41,877 nt of DNA from an uncultured Dorea sp. GTDB lineage: Bacteria; Bacillota; Clostridia; Lachnospirales; Lachnospiraceae. Shown piece after piece: positions 15,981-24,654 of this stretch (position 1 is the first letter of the stretch; the number at the start of each line of letters is the position of its first letter). The stretch covers positions 1-41,877 of the forward strand of contig CANTDX010000028.1 in the NCBI GenBank assembly GCA_947652615.1. Reading direction: 5' to 3'. The position numbers and the translations under genes were made by a program. The notes beneath the pieces are model-generated. The model searched no databases and had not been told where the DNA came from. It saw nothing but the letters and a program-made list of their open reading frames with translations.

Positions 15981-17228
15981 TTAACATGAACCTGTCATGT
16001 TATCTACATTTAACACAGTTCCAAGCAATACATTGCAGCCGTTTTCAATATCGGCATCCTCCGTAAACTCATACCTGGAATGACTGATTCCCTTCTCGCT
16101 GGGCACGAAGATCATCCCCGTAGGGAATACGCTTGTCATGATCAGCGAATCGTGGAACGCGCCGCTTGGAATCGTGGTATAGTCGATACCAAGCTCCTTT
16201 ACCGCCTGCTCTACACTATCCTTCACCCACTCACTCATCGGCGCCGGATCATGATATGAAGTCGGCTCAAATGTATAAGTAACTCCATACCTGTCACAGA
16301 TGCTCTTAAGTTCTTCCCGAAGCTTCTCTTCGATCAGTGTCATCAGAGCAGCATCCTGGTCCCTGATCTCCAGGCTGAACGTACACGTTCCCGGGATCAC
16401 ATTCACAGAATGAGGGGTTACCTTGATGGTACCTACGGTCGCAACGGTAAATTCATTGCCGTGCGCCGCCGTGATCTCCGGTATCTTATTGATGAATCCC
16501 GCCGCAGCCACAAGCGCGTCCCTGCGGTCTGCCATGGCCGTGCTTCCGGCATGGTTCGCCTCGCCGGTCACAGTAACGTCATAACGGTTCACACCCGCGA
16601 TAGAAGACACGACTCCCACCGAAGTATTGGTCTTATATAATCTTGCTCCCTGTTCTATATGAAGCTCTATAAAGCAATGAACAGAAGAAGGAGCCTTCGC
16701 CGCCCTAAGCATATCCCCGCATGTGATGCCGTAAGACTGCATGACTTTCCCTCTCTCTTCTCCGTAAATATCTAATTCCGAATCACTGACATCCGGGTCC
16801 TGTCCGCAGATCGCACTGCTTCCGGTAAGACCCTTACCGAAACGGAAGCCCTCTTCATCGGTGAACACGATCACTTCTACCGGATGCTTCGGAGCATACC
16901 CTTCTTCCCTGAACGTCTCACAGACCTCAAGCGCACCCACGCATCCGAGAACACCGTCATACCTGCCTCCGTCCGGCACCGTATCCAGATGTGAACCCAT
17001 AAGGATCGCCGGAAGGCTGTTATCCTGTCCGTCCATACGGGCGATCAAGTTCCCCGCCTCGTCCATCCTGCATACCATACCCAGTTTCTCTGCCCAGGAG
17101 GCAAAGAGTTTCCTTCCCTTCACATCCTCCGCGGAAAATGCCATTCTTGTAAATGTTCCGTCTTCCTTCTTTCCGCACTGATAGATCTCTTCTAACCGGG
17201 AAACAACTCTTTTTCCATTCACTTTCAT
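15981..17228 (-). CDS. allC: Allantoate amidohydrolase (AllC), M20/hydantoinase-carbamoylase family
   Basis: 415 residues of the M20 amidase subfamily that holds allantoate amidohydrolase, ureidoglycolate amidohydrolase and N-carbamoyl-L-amino acid hydrolases. Metal-binding motifs are present: GSHLDTVPDGGRYDG (His80, Asp91), TDEEG (Glu125 and Glu126), FIELHIEQG and GAFHDSL near the C-terminus. A dimerisation region with GEANHAGST and the RRDAL-like DRRDALVAAAG follows the usual order. It would convert allantoate to S-ureidoglycine, ammonia and CO2, feeding AllE. The ATG follows AGGAGG. It is the first gene of its operon and is followed by the DAO-family flavoprotein and etfBA. An N-carbamoyl amino acid hydrolase remains an alternative, considering those neighbours. 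Confidence 0.88.
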   Translation of the reverse strand: MKVNGKRVVSRLEEIYQCGKKEDGTFTRMAFSAEDVKGRKLFASWAEKLGMVCRMDEAGNLIARMDGQDNSLPAILMGSHLDTVPDGGRYDGVLGCVGALEVCETFREEGYAPKHPVEVIVFTDEEGFRFGKGLTGSSAICGQDPDVSDSELDIYGEERGKVMQSYGITCGDMLRAAKAPSSVHCFIELHIEQGARLYKTNTSVGVVSSIAGVNRYDVTVTGEANHAGSTAMADRRDALVAAAGFINKIPEITAAHGNEFTVATVGTIKVTPHSVNVIPGTCTFSLEIRDQDAALMTLIEEKLREELKSICDRYGVTYTFEPTSYHDPAPMSEWVKDSVEQAVKELGIDYTTIPSGAFHDSLIMTSVFPTGMIFVPSEKGISHSRYEFTEDADIENGCNVLLGTVLNVDNMTGSC

Positions 17229-17336
17229 GTTTCCGCCATCTCCTCCTTTCTAATCGACCATTGGGCATTTTACACAATTTCGCGTATACATCCATAGTCA
17301 AATCATACAAATACTTGCATTATAATACATAGAAAT

Positions 17337-17360
17337 TATCTATAGTTCACATTATAGATA
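17337..17360. promoter_or_regulatory. Perfect palindrome TATCTATA-N8-TATAGATA upstream of allC
   Basis: Eight-base perfect arms at 17337-17344 and 17353-17360, about 110-130 nt before the allC start. On the minus strand a TATAAT overlaps it, so it could be an operator over a promoter. It does not contain the GGTNNACC core of sites 1 and 2. The sequence is AT-only, so chance is possible. Confidence 0.3.
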
Positions 17361-17393
17361 AATAAATAACGATATACATTGGAGAAACAAGAT

Positions 17394-17440
17394 AAAAAAA
17401 GAGAGGTTCTTTATCTATATTAGACAAAGAACCTCTCTTT
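17394..17440 (-). terminator. Rho-independent terminator after pucR
   Basis: Perfect 15-bp stem (17440-17426 with 17412-17398 on the minus strand) around a 13-nt loop, followed by seven T residues, five bases after the pucR stop codon. It separates pucR transcription from the allC operon. Confidence 0.88.
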
Positions 17441-17445
17441 CGCGT

Positions 17446-19131
17446 CTATTTCGTCATATTTTCTATCATCTTATGTACGATCAGCCCGATCTTGACCGCC
17501 AGCACCTCGCTGGGATTATCAAAATCAATCCCGGTGATCGCAGCGATCCGGTCGATCCGGTATGCCGCCGTCTTGTAATGCACAAAAAGCTCCTGAGCCG
17601 TCTTCGTAAGATTCTGGTTCCGGTCCAGATAAATACGCAAGGTCAGAAGCAGCTCCTGTCTCTGCTGCTTCTTATAGCAGAGCAGCTTCTGAAGACTCTC
17701 CGGAATATATTCGCCAAGCTCCTTTGGATCATCCACCTTGCAGAGGAGCTTGAAGATCCCCATATCCGAGAAAAAGGCAATATCAGGCCCCTGAGTCTCG
17801 TTCTGACCTCTGAAAATGCCGATAAACTCCAGAGAATCTCTTGCTTCTTTGAAGCTGTCCGAGAGCCTCACTACTCCTTCTACCTCTTTCCCCACGCCTG
17901 CGTGCACCTTAAAATTCCTGTTCCTCTGCGATATCCTCTTCTGGATCTGTAAGGCCGTAGCTTTTAAGTCCTTCCTGTAATCCTCCTGCTTCTGTCCCTG
18001 TTCGATCTGCTGTATCACGATCACCTGATCCAGGTCATTCCTCACCCTTACATCCTCGAACTCATTGATGACCGCGTCCCGCAGAATGCTGTCATAATGG
18101 AACTGCTCATTGAGCTTTTCATACTCTCCCGTGCTCTCGTTCCATAGCTTGAATATCAGCACACGGTAATCGGCATTGAGAGGAATCCCCAGATGCTTGA
18201 CTTCTCTTTCCAATTCCTGCCCGGAGAATACCTTCCCGTTCAAAATCTGGGTGATGATGTCATTCTGGAACTTTTCCTCCAGTTCTTCCACCAGATGTTG
18301 GCGGAACATCTCCTGCTTCAACGCCGTCACCGCATTTTCAACCGCAATATCGTCCATATCGCCAAACGGTCTGTTGGATTCCGTAATCGCCAGATAGGCG
18401 CTCCTGTTATACATAACACGCCATTTTACAATGTACTGGTCATGTGCCCTGCCACCGTCGGCAAGGACTGCCTTCTGTCTCAGATATGTATAGTTGGAAT
18501 AGAACTGCGGATGGTACTCCCTGGCCTGATCCGACAGTACAAGCCCTGGCATACTGCCCCGCGTTCCCGCAAGATATTCCATATTCTGATTGAAGAGCGC
18601 CGCCGGATTGCCCACCAGCTTCTCAAGCGCGTCCAGTATCTTCTGTATATTATCCTCCGCCGATCCATAAGCGAAGGACAACGCCGTGAAATTATCATGA
18701 GTGGTCTTAAAATACTTAAGCTGCTTTACCTCTTCGCTGAATAACTGCTCCAGGATCGGCTTCAAGATCTCACGGAAGGACAGCTCAAAGACAACCTCCA
18801 GAATCGGTACCGCGAATTCTTCCGCAAATTCCAGAATATATCTGACCTTCTCATCTATATCCTCCACCTCCTGGTCTCGCTTTATGATGATGGCGCTGAC
18901 CTTCTTTACCGCCAGCTCCCGGAAATAACCGTCAAATTCCTCCATCGTACAGGCCTGGAACGCATAAAATCTTGTAAGCAGGACCTCCCCGCCGTTGATG
19001 AATTTCACAATATCGGGGGCCTCTATGATCGTAGCGCCCTGGATCTCATTGTCTAATCCTGCATCTCCGCCCAGAAACTTTGCCCCGCTGAAGATATCCA
19101 TCTTCAACATATCTCTCACACGAAAACTCAT
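17446..19131 (-). CDS. pucR: PucR-family transcriptional regulator
   Basis: 561 residues. The N-terminal PucR domain (about 1-125; starts SFRVRDMLKMDIFSGAKFLGG and includes EVLLTRFYAFQ and VSAIIIKRDQEVEDIDEKV) is followed by a long variable middle part with a GGDEF-like/CdaR fold. The C-terminal PucR helix-turn-helix (about 495-561) contains LRIYLDRNQNLTKTAQELFVHYKTAAYRIDRI. PucR of Bacillus subtilis controls purine and allantoin use and responds to allantoin-type compounds. The chosen ATG (19131) begins 2 nt after the rarA stop, with its AAGGAA ribosome site inside the last rarA codons; the longer frame reading back into rarA is rejected. It is the only regulator in the island and the likely controller of the three allantoin operons. 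Confidence 0.9.
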   Translation of the reverse strand: MSFRVRDMLKMDIFSGAKFLGGDAGLDNEIQGATIIEAPDIVKFINGGEVLLTRFYAFQACTMEEFDGYFRELAVKKVSAIIIKRDQEVEDIDEKVRYILEFAEEFAVPILEVVFELSFREILKPILEQLFSEEVKQLKYFKTTHDNFTALSFAYGSAEDNIQKILDALEKLVGNPAALFNQNMEYLAGTRGSMPGLVLSDQAREYHPQFYSNYTYLRQKAVLADGGRAHDQYIVKWRVMYNRSAYLAITESNRPFGDMDDIAVENAVTALKQEMFRQHLVEELEEKFQNDIITQILNGKVFSGQELEREVKHLGIPLNADYRVLIFKLWNESTGEYEKLNEQFHYDSILRDAVINEFEDVRVRNDLDQVIVIQQIEQGQKQEDYRKDLKATALQIQKRISQRNRNFKVHAGVGKEVEGVVRLSDSFKEARDSLEFIGIFRGQNETQGPDIAFFSDMGIFKLLCKVDDPKELGEYIPESLQKLLCYKKQQRQELLLTLRIYLDRNQNLTKTAQELFVHYKTAAYRIDRIAAITGIDFDNPSEVLAVKIGLIVHKMIENMTK

Positions 19132-19133
19132 AT

Positions 19134-20474
19134 CTATTCCTTCTTTCTTTCGTCCGGCAGACCCTTGCGGATATACTCCATCCACTCCCGGATCTTCCTC
19201 TCATGCCCGTTATCTCCCGGCTCATAGAACCTGGCGTCTCTGATCTCTTCCGGCAGATATTGCTGCTTCACATAGTGGTTCGGATAATCATGGGCATATT
19301 TGTACCCGATTCCGTGTCCAAGCTTCTGCGCTCCCTTATAATGGGCGTCCTGAAGATGAACCGGAACCGTCGTCTTATACTTCTTCACATACTCCATAGC
19401 ATTAAAAATGGCATTGCACGCCGAATTGCTCTTGGGCGCAGTCGCCACATAAAGCACAGCCTGCGATAAGATGATCTGCGCCTCCGGCATCCCGATCCGC
19501 TCTGCGGCCTGGGCCGCCGATACCGCTACGGTAAGCGCCATCGGGTCCGCGTTGCCTACATCCTCTGCCGCACAGATCATGATCCGCCGCGCGATAAACT
19601 TGATATCCTCGCCCGCATACAGCATCTTCGCCAGATAGAAGACTGCGGCGTCCGCATCCGACCCGCGCATGCTCTTGATAAATGCGGATATGGTATCATA
19701 ATGGTTATCTCCCGTCTTGTCATAGCGCACAACCCTCTTCTGGATACACTCGGACGCCACATCGAGAGTGATATGGATCTGTCCGTCCGCGCTCCGCTCC
19801 GTGGTCAGGATCCCAAGCTCCACCGCATTCAGCGCATTCCTTGCATCTCCGCCCGAGATGTCCGCTAAGAACTCAAGCGCTTCCTCGTCAATGACCGCCT
19901 GATAGCTTCCCATCCCCTTCTCCGTATCATAGACCGCACGCCTGAGCAAGTTCTTGATATCCTCCTTGTGAAGCGGCTGCAGCTCGAAGATACTGGATCT
20001 GGAGATCAGCGCGCCGTTCACCTCAAAATACGGGTTCTCCGTCGTTGCTCCAATCAGGGTGACCGTACCGTCTTCTACGAAGGGCAGAAGATAATCCTGC
20101 TGCCCCTTATTGAATCTGTGGATCTCATCCACGAACAGGATGGTCTTCTTCTGATACATGCCAAGCGTCTCCTTCGCCTGCTGCACCACCGCCTCCATAT
20201 CCTTCTTCCCCGCCACCGTGGCGTTGATCTGGGTGAATTCTGCACTGGTCGTGTTGGCGATCACCTTGGCAAGCGTCGTCTTCCCCGTTCCCGGCGGCCC
20301 GTAGAATATGATCGAACCAAGCTTGTCCGCCTTGATGGCGCGGTATAGAAGCTTGTCCTTGCCGATGATGTGCTGCTGGCCCACCACCTCGTCCAGAGTT
20401 ACGGGGCGGAGTCTTGAAGCTAAGGGCGCTTCCTTGTCCATGTTCTTTTCACGTGCATATTCAAATAGGTTCAT
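19134..20474 (-). CDS. rarA: Replication-associated recombination protein A (RarA/MgsA)
   Basis: 446-residue AAA+ ATPase. Walker [10 protein letters not shown] starts at residue 59 and Walker B VDEIHRF is near 115-121. [23 protein letters not shown] and the C-terminal helical clamp-loader-like part ([33 protein letters not shown]) are characteristic of RarA/MgsA. It acts at stalled replication forks with single-strand-binding protein. The ATG at 20474 ([11 protein letters not shown]) follows AAGGAGG by 11 nt and fits the family start. The upstream tcdA gene ends 22 nt away on the same strand, and pucR starts 2 nt after its stop, so the three could be cotranscribed. Confidence 0.95.
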   Translation of the reverse strand: MNLFEYAREKNMDKEAPLASRLRPVTLDEVVGQQHIIGKDKLLYRAIKADKLGSIIFYGPPGTGKTTLAKVIANTTSAEFTQINATVAGKKDMEAVVQQAKETLGMYQKKTILFVDEIHRFNKGQQDYLLPFVEDGTVTLIGATTENPYFEVNGALISRSSIFELQPLHKEDIKNLLRRAVYDTEKGMGSYQAVIDEEALEFLADISGGDARNALNAVELGILTTERSADGQIHITLDVASECIQKRVVRYDKTGDNHYDTISAFIKSMRGSDADAAVFYLAKMLYAGEDIKFIARRIMICAAEDVGNADPMALTVAVSAAQAAERIGMPEAQIILSQAVLYVATAPKSNSACNAIFNAMEYVKKYKTTVPVHLQDAHYKGAQKLGHGIGYKYAHDYPNHYVKQQYLPEEIRDARFYEPGDNGHERKIREWMEYIRKGLPDERKKE

Positions 20475-20496
20475 ATGGGGAATTGCCTCCTTTTTA

Positions 20497-21336
20497 TTAA
20501 ATCTTCTGTTCACTGTGCAGCAGATCTCTTATTACTTCTCCGGCTATGAGGAGTCCGGCTGCGGGGGGAACGAAGGAGATGCTGCCGGGAACTGCCCGTC
20601 TTCTGCTGTCTTCTGGCTGTCTGTGCTGGGGTTTATCGTCCTTAGATGCCGCGATGGGCTTTTCTGCAGAATACAGGACTTTCAGGTGTTCGATCCCGCG
20701 GCTTCTGAGTTCTCTTCGCATGACTCTGCTTAAGGGGCAGACACTTGTCTTGCTGATATCTGTGATCTCGAACAGTTCGGCGTGAAGCTTATTGCCTGTC
20801 CCCATGCTGCTGATGATCGGGATTCCGTATTCTATCGACTTCTCGATCGCGGCAAGCTTCGCCGTCACTGTATCGACGGCGTCGATGACGTAATCCGGCA
20901 TCGGATCAAATATACTCTCTATATTCTCAGGCAGTATGAAACATTCATAAGTGATCACCTCTGTCTGCGGACAGATATCCGCGATCTTCTCCTTCATGAC
21001 CTCCGTCTTATACCTGCCGATCGTACTGTGCAGCGCAATCGACTGCCGGTTGATATTCGATATGGATACCCGGTCATTATCCACCAGGATCAGCCGTCCT
21101 ACCCCGCTTCTTGCCAGGGCTTCAATACAGTGCGAACCTACTCCGCCCACACCAAGCACCATGACGGTCGACTGCATAAGTCTTCGAAGTCCGGCTTCTC
21201 CTAGCAACAGCTCTGTCCTGGCAAATTCGCTCTCTTCCGGATCTTCTGCCGGCAGGTTCTGTTCTGGCAACTGTTTTTCCAATTGTTTTTCCAACTTTTT
21301 CTCCAATCTTAGATTCTTAATCCATAAGAAGTTCAT
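20497..21336 (-). CDS. tcdA: tRNA threonylcarbamoyladenosine dehydratase (TcdA)
   Basis: 279-residue E1/ThiF/MoeB-like protein. ATP-binding motif GVGGVGSHCIEALARSG begins at 62, then LVDNDRVSISNINRQ, DAVDTVTAKL and a C-terminal GSISFVPPAAGLLIAGEVIRDL. It matches TcdA (CsdL/YgdL), which cyclises t6A37 of tRNA to ct6A with ATP. The ATG overlaps the last 20 nt of the deacetylase gene, implying coupled translation. Residues 1 to about 37, before the family's usual ARTELLLG start, are an extra charged leader with a LEKKLEKQLEKQL repeat, so a later non-ATG start near codon 38 is possible. Confidence 0.93.
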   Translation of the reverse strand: MNFLWIKNLRLEKKLEKQLEKQLPEQNLPAEDPEESEFARTELLLGEAGLRRLMQSTVMVLGVGGVGSHCIEALARSGVGRLILVDNDRVSISNINRQSIALHSTIGRYKTEVMKEKIADICPQTEVITYECFILPENIESIFDPMPDYVIDAVDTVTAKLAAIEKSIEYGIPIISSMGTGNKLHAELFEITDISKTSVCPLSRVMRRELRSRGIEHLKVLYSAEKPIAASKDDKPQHRQPEDSRRRAVPGSISFVPPAAGLLIAGEVIRDLLHSEQKI

Positions 21337-22069
21337 CCGCCGTCACGAATTCAAATCCCTTCTTCTTCAAGATATCAATGATCCTTAAGGCGGCATCCAC
21401 GCTGGAATCATAACAGTCGTGTAATAGAATAATATCATTTTCCCCGGCTTCCGTCACTACCTTATTTACAATTTCATCCACATTCTTCGTCGTCCAGTCC
21501 AGAGGGTCGATACTCCACATGACCGGCATCACGTTCAGCTCCTGCTCAAGTTCCTCCTGCCACAGTCCAAAGGGCGGGCGCATATATTCCACATGCTTCC
21601 CGGTGATCGCGTAGATGGCTTCGTCTGTATCCATGATCTCTTTTTTCGCCTCTTCGTCCGATATTCGGGTGATCTCTACATGATTGTATGTGTGGTTGCC
21701 GATCAGATGCCCTTCCTCATAAAGCCGCTTGACTAGGTCAGGATTTTCCTTCACATTCTTACCGATCAGGAAGAACGACGCCCGCACCCCTCTCTCCTTC
21801 AAGCCGTCCAGAAGCCGTCCGGTGCAATGGCTGCTTGGTCCGTCGTCGAAAGTGATGGCGATCTTCGGCGCCTCTTCTGTCACGGAGAAAACGTTCTCAT
21901 CCACGGTCTCTTTTATTCCCTGCTCTCTTACGGACTGTTCCCTTTGGACCTTCTCATCCTGGGGCCGTCCGCCTGCCAGATTCAGCGAAATCCCCAGGAA
22001 ATTAAACAGACAAAACATATAGAATAGTCCGCACAGGACTTTGACTCTGCGAAATTCTCTTTTCTCCAT
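21317..22069 (-). CDS. Membrane-anchored polysaccharide deacetylase (NodB/CE4 family)
   Basis: 250 residues. A basic N-terminus and one hydrophobic segment (about 10-32) act as membrane anchor or uncleaved signal. The NodB domain follows with all motifs: TFDDGP (73-78), HTYNH (His126, His130), RPPFG (164-168), the WSIDPLDW segment and IILLHD near the C-terminus. Such enzymes remove acetyl groups from peptidoglycan GlcNAc or MurNAc outside the membrane; spore-related members (PdaA-like) are common in clostridia. It overlaps tcdA by 20 nt. The specific polysaccharide is not determined by the sequence. Confidence 0.92.
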   Translation of the reverse strand: MEKREFRRVKVLCGLFYMFCLFNFLGISLNLAGGRPQDEKVQREQSVREQGIKETVDENVFSVTEEAPKIAITFDDGPSSHCTGRLLDGLKERGVRASFFLIGKNVKENPDLVKRLYEEGHLIGNHTYNHVEITRISDEEAKKEIMDTDEAIYAITGKHVEYMRPPFGLWQEELEQELNVMPVMWSIDPLDWTTKNVDEIVNKVVTEAGENDIILLHDCYDSSVDAALRIIDILKKKGFEFVTADELLMD

Positions 22070-22160
22070 ACCGATGTTACCTCACTTTCACATATCCCTC
22101 CTTCATTTATATGTAAGGAACTGTGAATTTATTTAATATATAGATCCATAAATCAATCCA

Positions 22161-22189
22161 TTGCAATATAATTATTATAATGCTATAAT
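22161..22189 (+). promoter_or_regulatory. Predicted promoter of the MATE gene
   Basis: -35 TTGCAA (22161-22166), 17-nt spacer, consensus -10 TATAAT (22184-22189) with TG one base upstream. The 48-nt leader includes a small CTGC/GCAG stem and the ribosome site CGGAGG before the ATG at 22238. Confidence 0.6.
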
Positions 22190-22237
22190 AATTCTTGCTG
22201 CCTTTTAGCAGAATCATTATAAAACGGAGGTATACTT

Positions 22238-23620
22238 ATGTCAGAACCACATACAAAAGAAGCCGCCGCAGGCGGTAACAAGATGGGAACCATGCCGATC
22301 CCAAAGCTTCTGATCAGCATGTCCCTGCCTATGATGATCTCTATGTTGGTACAGGCTCTCTACAATATCGTAGACAGCATGTTCGTTGCACAGTTGAACG
22401 AAGACGCGCTGACAGCCGTATCGCTTGCATTTCCTATCCAGACGCTTATGATCGCGATCGCTTCCGGTACCGGAGTCGGCATCAACGCCCTGCTCTCAAG
22501 GAACTTAGGAGAGAAGAATTATGAAGCAGCCGATTCGGCCGCCAAGAACGGCCTGTTCCTCGGTATCGCAAGCTGTATCATCTTTGCCGTGATCGGCGGA
22601 CTGGGATCGCATTTTTTCTTCGCGGCACAGACAGACAATCAGACCATCGTCACATACGGAACACAATACCTGACTATCATCACCGTGTGCTCTGCCGGTA
22701 TCTTCCTGCAGATCACATTAGAACGATTGATGCAGTCCACAGGCAAGACGATCTATAACATGATCACCCAGGGAACCGGCGCGATCATCAACATCATACT
22801 GGACCCGATCCTGATCTTCGGGTTATTCGGCCTTCCAAAGCTGGAGGTTGCGGGGGCGGCCTTAGCCACCATCATCGGACAGGTGATCGCGGTGCTGATG
22901 TCATTCTACTTCAATCTTACCAGGAACAAGGAGATCAATATCAGCCTTAGGGGCTTCCATCCGCATATGCGGACGATCGCCGTCATCTACGAGGTCGGAA
23001 TCCCGTCCATTATCATGCAGGCCATCGGCTCGGTCATGACCTTCGGAATGAACAAGATCCTTCTGATCTTCTCTTCCACCGCAGCCGCCGTATTCGGCGT
23101 GTACTTCAAGCTCCAGAGCTTCATCTTCATGCCGGTCTTCGGGCTGAATAACGGGATGATCCCGATCATCGCATTCAACTACGGCGCCAGGAACAAAGAC
23201 CGCATCATTCAGACTATCAAGCTGAGCGTCGCTATCGCCGTATCTATCATGATGTTCGGACTTGCCATCTTCCAGACGCTTCCAGGCTTCCTTCTTAAGA
23301 ACCTGTTCGACGCCTCGGAGAATATGCTTAAGATCGGAGTCCCGGCGCTTCGGATCATCAGCTTAAGCTTCCTGTTCGCCGGCTACTGTATTATCGTCGG
23401 CTCCGTATTCCAGGCCCTTGGGAACGCCGTCTACAGCCTGATCGTATCTGCTGCAAGACAGCTCTTCGTAATCCTTCCGGTGGCTTATGCGTTCGCCAGG
23501 ATATTCGGGTTACATATGGTGTGGTGGTCCATACCGATTGCAGAGATCGCGTCGGTCGTGATGTCGACCGTGCTGCTTCGACACATCTATAAGACTAAAA
23601 TCAAACAATTAGGGACGTAG
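22238..23620 (+). CDS. MATE-family efflux transporter
   Basis: 460-residue polytopic membrane protein with about twelve hydrophobic segments in two related halves. Typical MATE segments are SMSLPMMISMLVQALYNIVDSMFVAQLNEDALTAVSLAFPIQTLMIAIASGTGVGINALLSRNLGEK in the first half and FMPVFGLNNGMIPIIAFNYGARNKDRI in the second. It should export cationic or drug-like compounds against a sodium or proton gradient. The transcript stands alone, from its own extended -10 promoter. The stop codon TAG lies inside a 33-bp hairpin (23612-23644). Substrate cannot be read from sequence. Confidence 0.93.
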   Translation: MSEPHTKEAAAGGNKMGTMPIPKLLISMSLPMMISMLVQALYNIVDSMFVAQLNEDALTAVSLAFPIQTLMIAIASGTGVGINALLSRNLGEKNYEAADSAAKNGLFLGIASCIIFAVIGGLGSHFFFAAQTDNQTIVTYGTQYLTIITVCSAGIFLQITLERLMQSTGKTIYNMITQGTGAIINIILDPILIFGLFGLPKLEVAGAALATIIGQVIAVLMSFYFNLTRNKEINISLRGFHPHMRTIAVIYEVGIPSIIMQAIGSVMTFGMNKILLIFSSTAAAVFGVYFKLQSFIFMPVFGLNNGMIPIIAFNYGARNKDRIIQTIKLSVAIAVSIMMFGLAIFQTLPGFLLKNLFDASENMLKIGVPALRIISLSFLFAGYCIIVGSVFQALGNAVYSLIVSAARQLFVILPVAYAFARIFGLHMVWWSIPIAEIASVVMSTVLLRHIYKTKIKQLGT

Positions 23621-23644
23621 TAAACTACCATTTTACTACGTCCC
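23612..23644. repeat. 33-bp hairpin repeat, copy 1
   Basis: Begins GGGACGTAGTAAA and ends with the exact complement: 13-bp perfect arms and a 7-nt loop (CTACCAT). It includes the stop codon of the MATE gene and lies between two convergent genes. No T-run follows, so termination may be weak. Copy 2 is at 24909-24941; the two differ at three positions, two of which are a paired G-C to A-T change. Confidence 0.85.
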
Positions 23645-23682
23645 CATTCAAGCCCCATTCGAGCAGTTCAAAGAAACATACT

Positions 23683-24654
23683 TTAGAATGTTTCCTCTCC
23701 TTCACACACAATATCTATACCATATTCCTTAAAGAGCTGCTCCTGGTAATCCCTGTCCCTTGTAGAACGCTCCAGATCATCATATCTTTTCTCGTTAAGC
23801 AATAAACGACACAAGTGGTTTACTTGATCCCTCATAATTTCTCTCTCTTCTTCACGAATGTAATCCATTACTTCTTTTTCATTATATTCAAAGATACTCA
23901 TCGCCACTACCTCCGCCTTATTCTTCCTTAAGAAATCCTCTAAGATTCCTTCCTTAATACACTCATCCACTGCACGGTTTACTGCCTGTTCAAGTTCCAT
24001 CTTTGCCCGGTATCTCCGCACACGGACAACATATTCCATATATTCCTGCAAAGTGGTGCATTCTTTTAAAAATTCTTTATTCTGACCAGGATTAATATTC
24101 ACTACCAGAACCTTTAACTCCAAAAACGGAGATTCTTTCTCTAAAATATCACCAATCTTCTCACTGTCACTGCTCTGATCTTCAACTTTGACCCCGTTAC
24201 CGTCAGACTCCGCCTTACCCTCATATGAAGCCTTGTACAAATCCGACAGTCTCAGAATCTTTCGCTCAGGGTATTTCGTAGTTCCATTATAGAATACTAC
24301 AAAATATGGCGTTGGAAGCTCGACTGCCTCTTTTCCATACAACTTACGGCTCTCCACAAGTCCCTCATACTCTTTCGAAATATAATGCAGTAACCGCAGC
24401 GACATATTTGGATTGACTGTAGATTGATGCTCATACAGATGCAGATCATCCGCTATAAGAAATGCAAGATCATTCTTCATTCCCATATATATCGCATGCT
24501 TCAATGTGACCACTTGCAAATCATCTGCATTCGTATAGTTCTTTCCACTGACTGAATTATAGAGCTCTAACTGCCGTTCTTTATCATCCTGATATAAAAT
24601 ACAGAATATACTATCCTTATATTTCTCATTGACATGTACCCGTTTCTCTTCCAT
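23683..24654 (-). CDS. Rpn-like PD-(D/E)XK nuclease family protein (putative transposase)
   Basis: 323 residues resembling the recombination-promoting nuclease / PD-(D/E)XK transposase family common in gut Firmicutes. The catalytic-core candidate is Asp62 in NDLAFLIADDLHLYEHQSTVNPNMSLR, with Glu75 and Gln77 in the E-x-Q form of the motif, followed by PYFVVFYNGT. The C-terminal half is charged and helical (RYRAKMELEQAVNRAVDECIKEGILEDFLRKNKAEV), as in relatives. The ATG follows AGGAGG by 7 nt; a longer frame is rejected. It is bounded by inverted TTCAAGCCCC/GGGGCTTGAA and by two copies of the 33-bp hairpin. Family assignment is good; mobility of this copy is unproven. Confidence 0.8.
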   Translation of the reverse strand: MEEKRVHVNEKYKDSIFCILYQDDKERQLELYNSVSGKNYTNADDLQVVTLKHAIYMGMKNDLAFLIADDLHLYEHQSTVNPNMSLRLLHYISKEYEGLVESRKLYGKEAVELPTPYFVVFYNGTTKYPERKILRLSDLYKASYEGKAESDGNGVKVEDQSSDSEKIGDILEKESPFLELKVLVVNINPGQNKEFLKECTTLQEYMEYVVRVRRYRAKMELEQAVNRAVDECIKEGILEDFLRKNKAEVVAMSIFEYNEKEVMDYIREEEREIMRDQVNHLCRLLLNEKRYDDLERSTRDRDYQEQLFKEYGIDIVCEGEETF

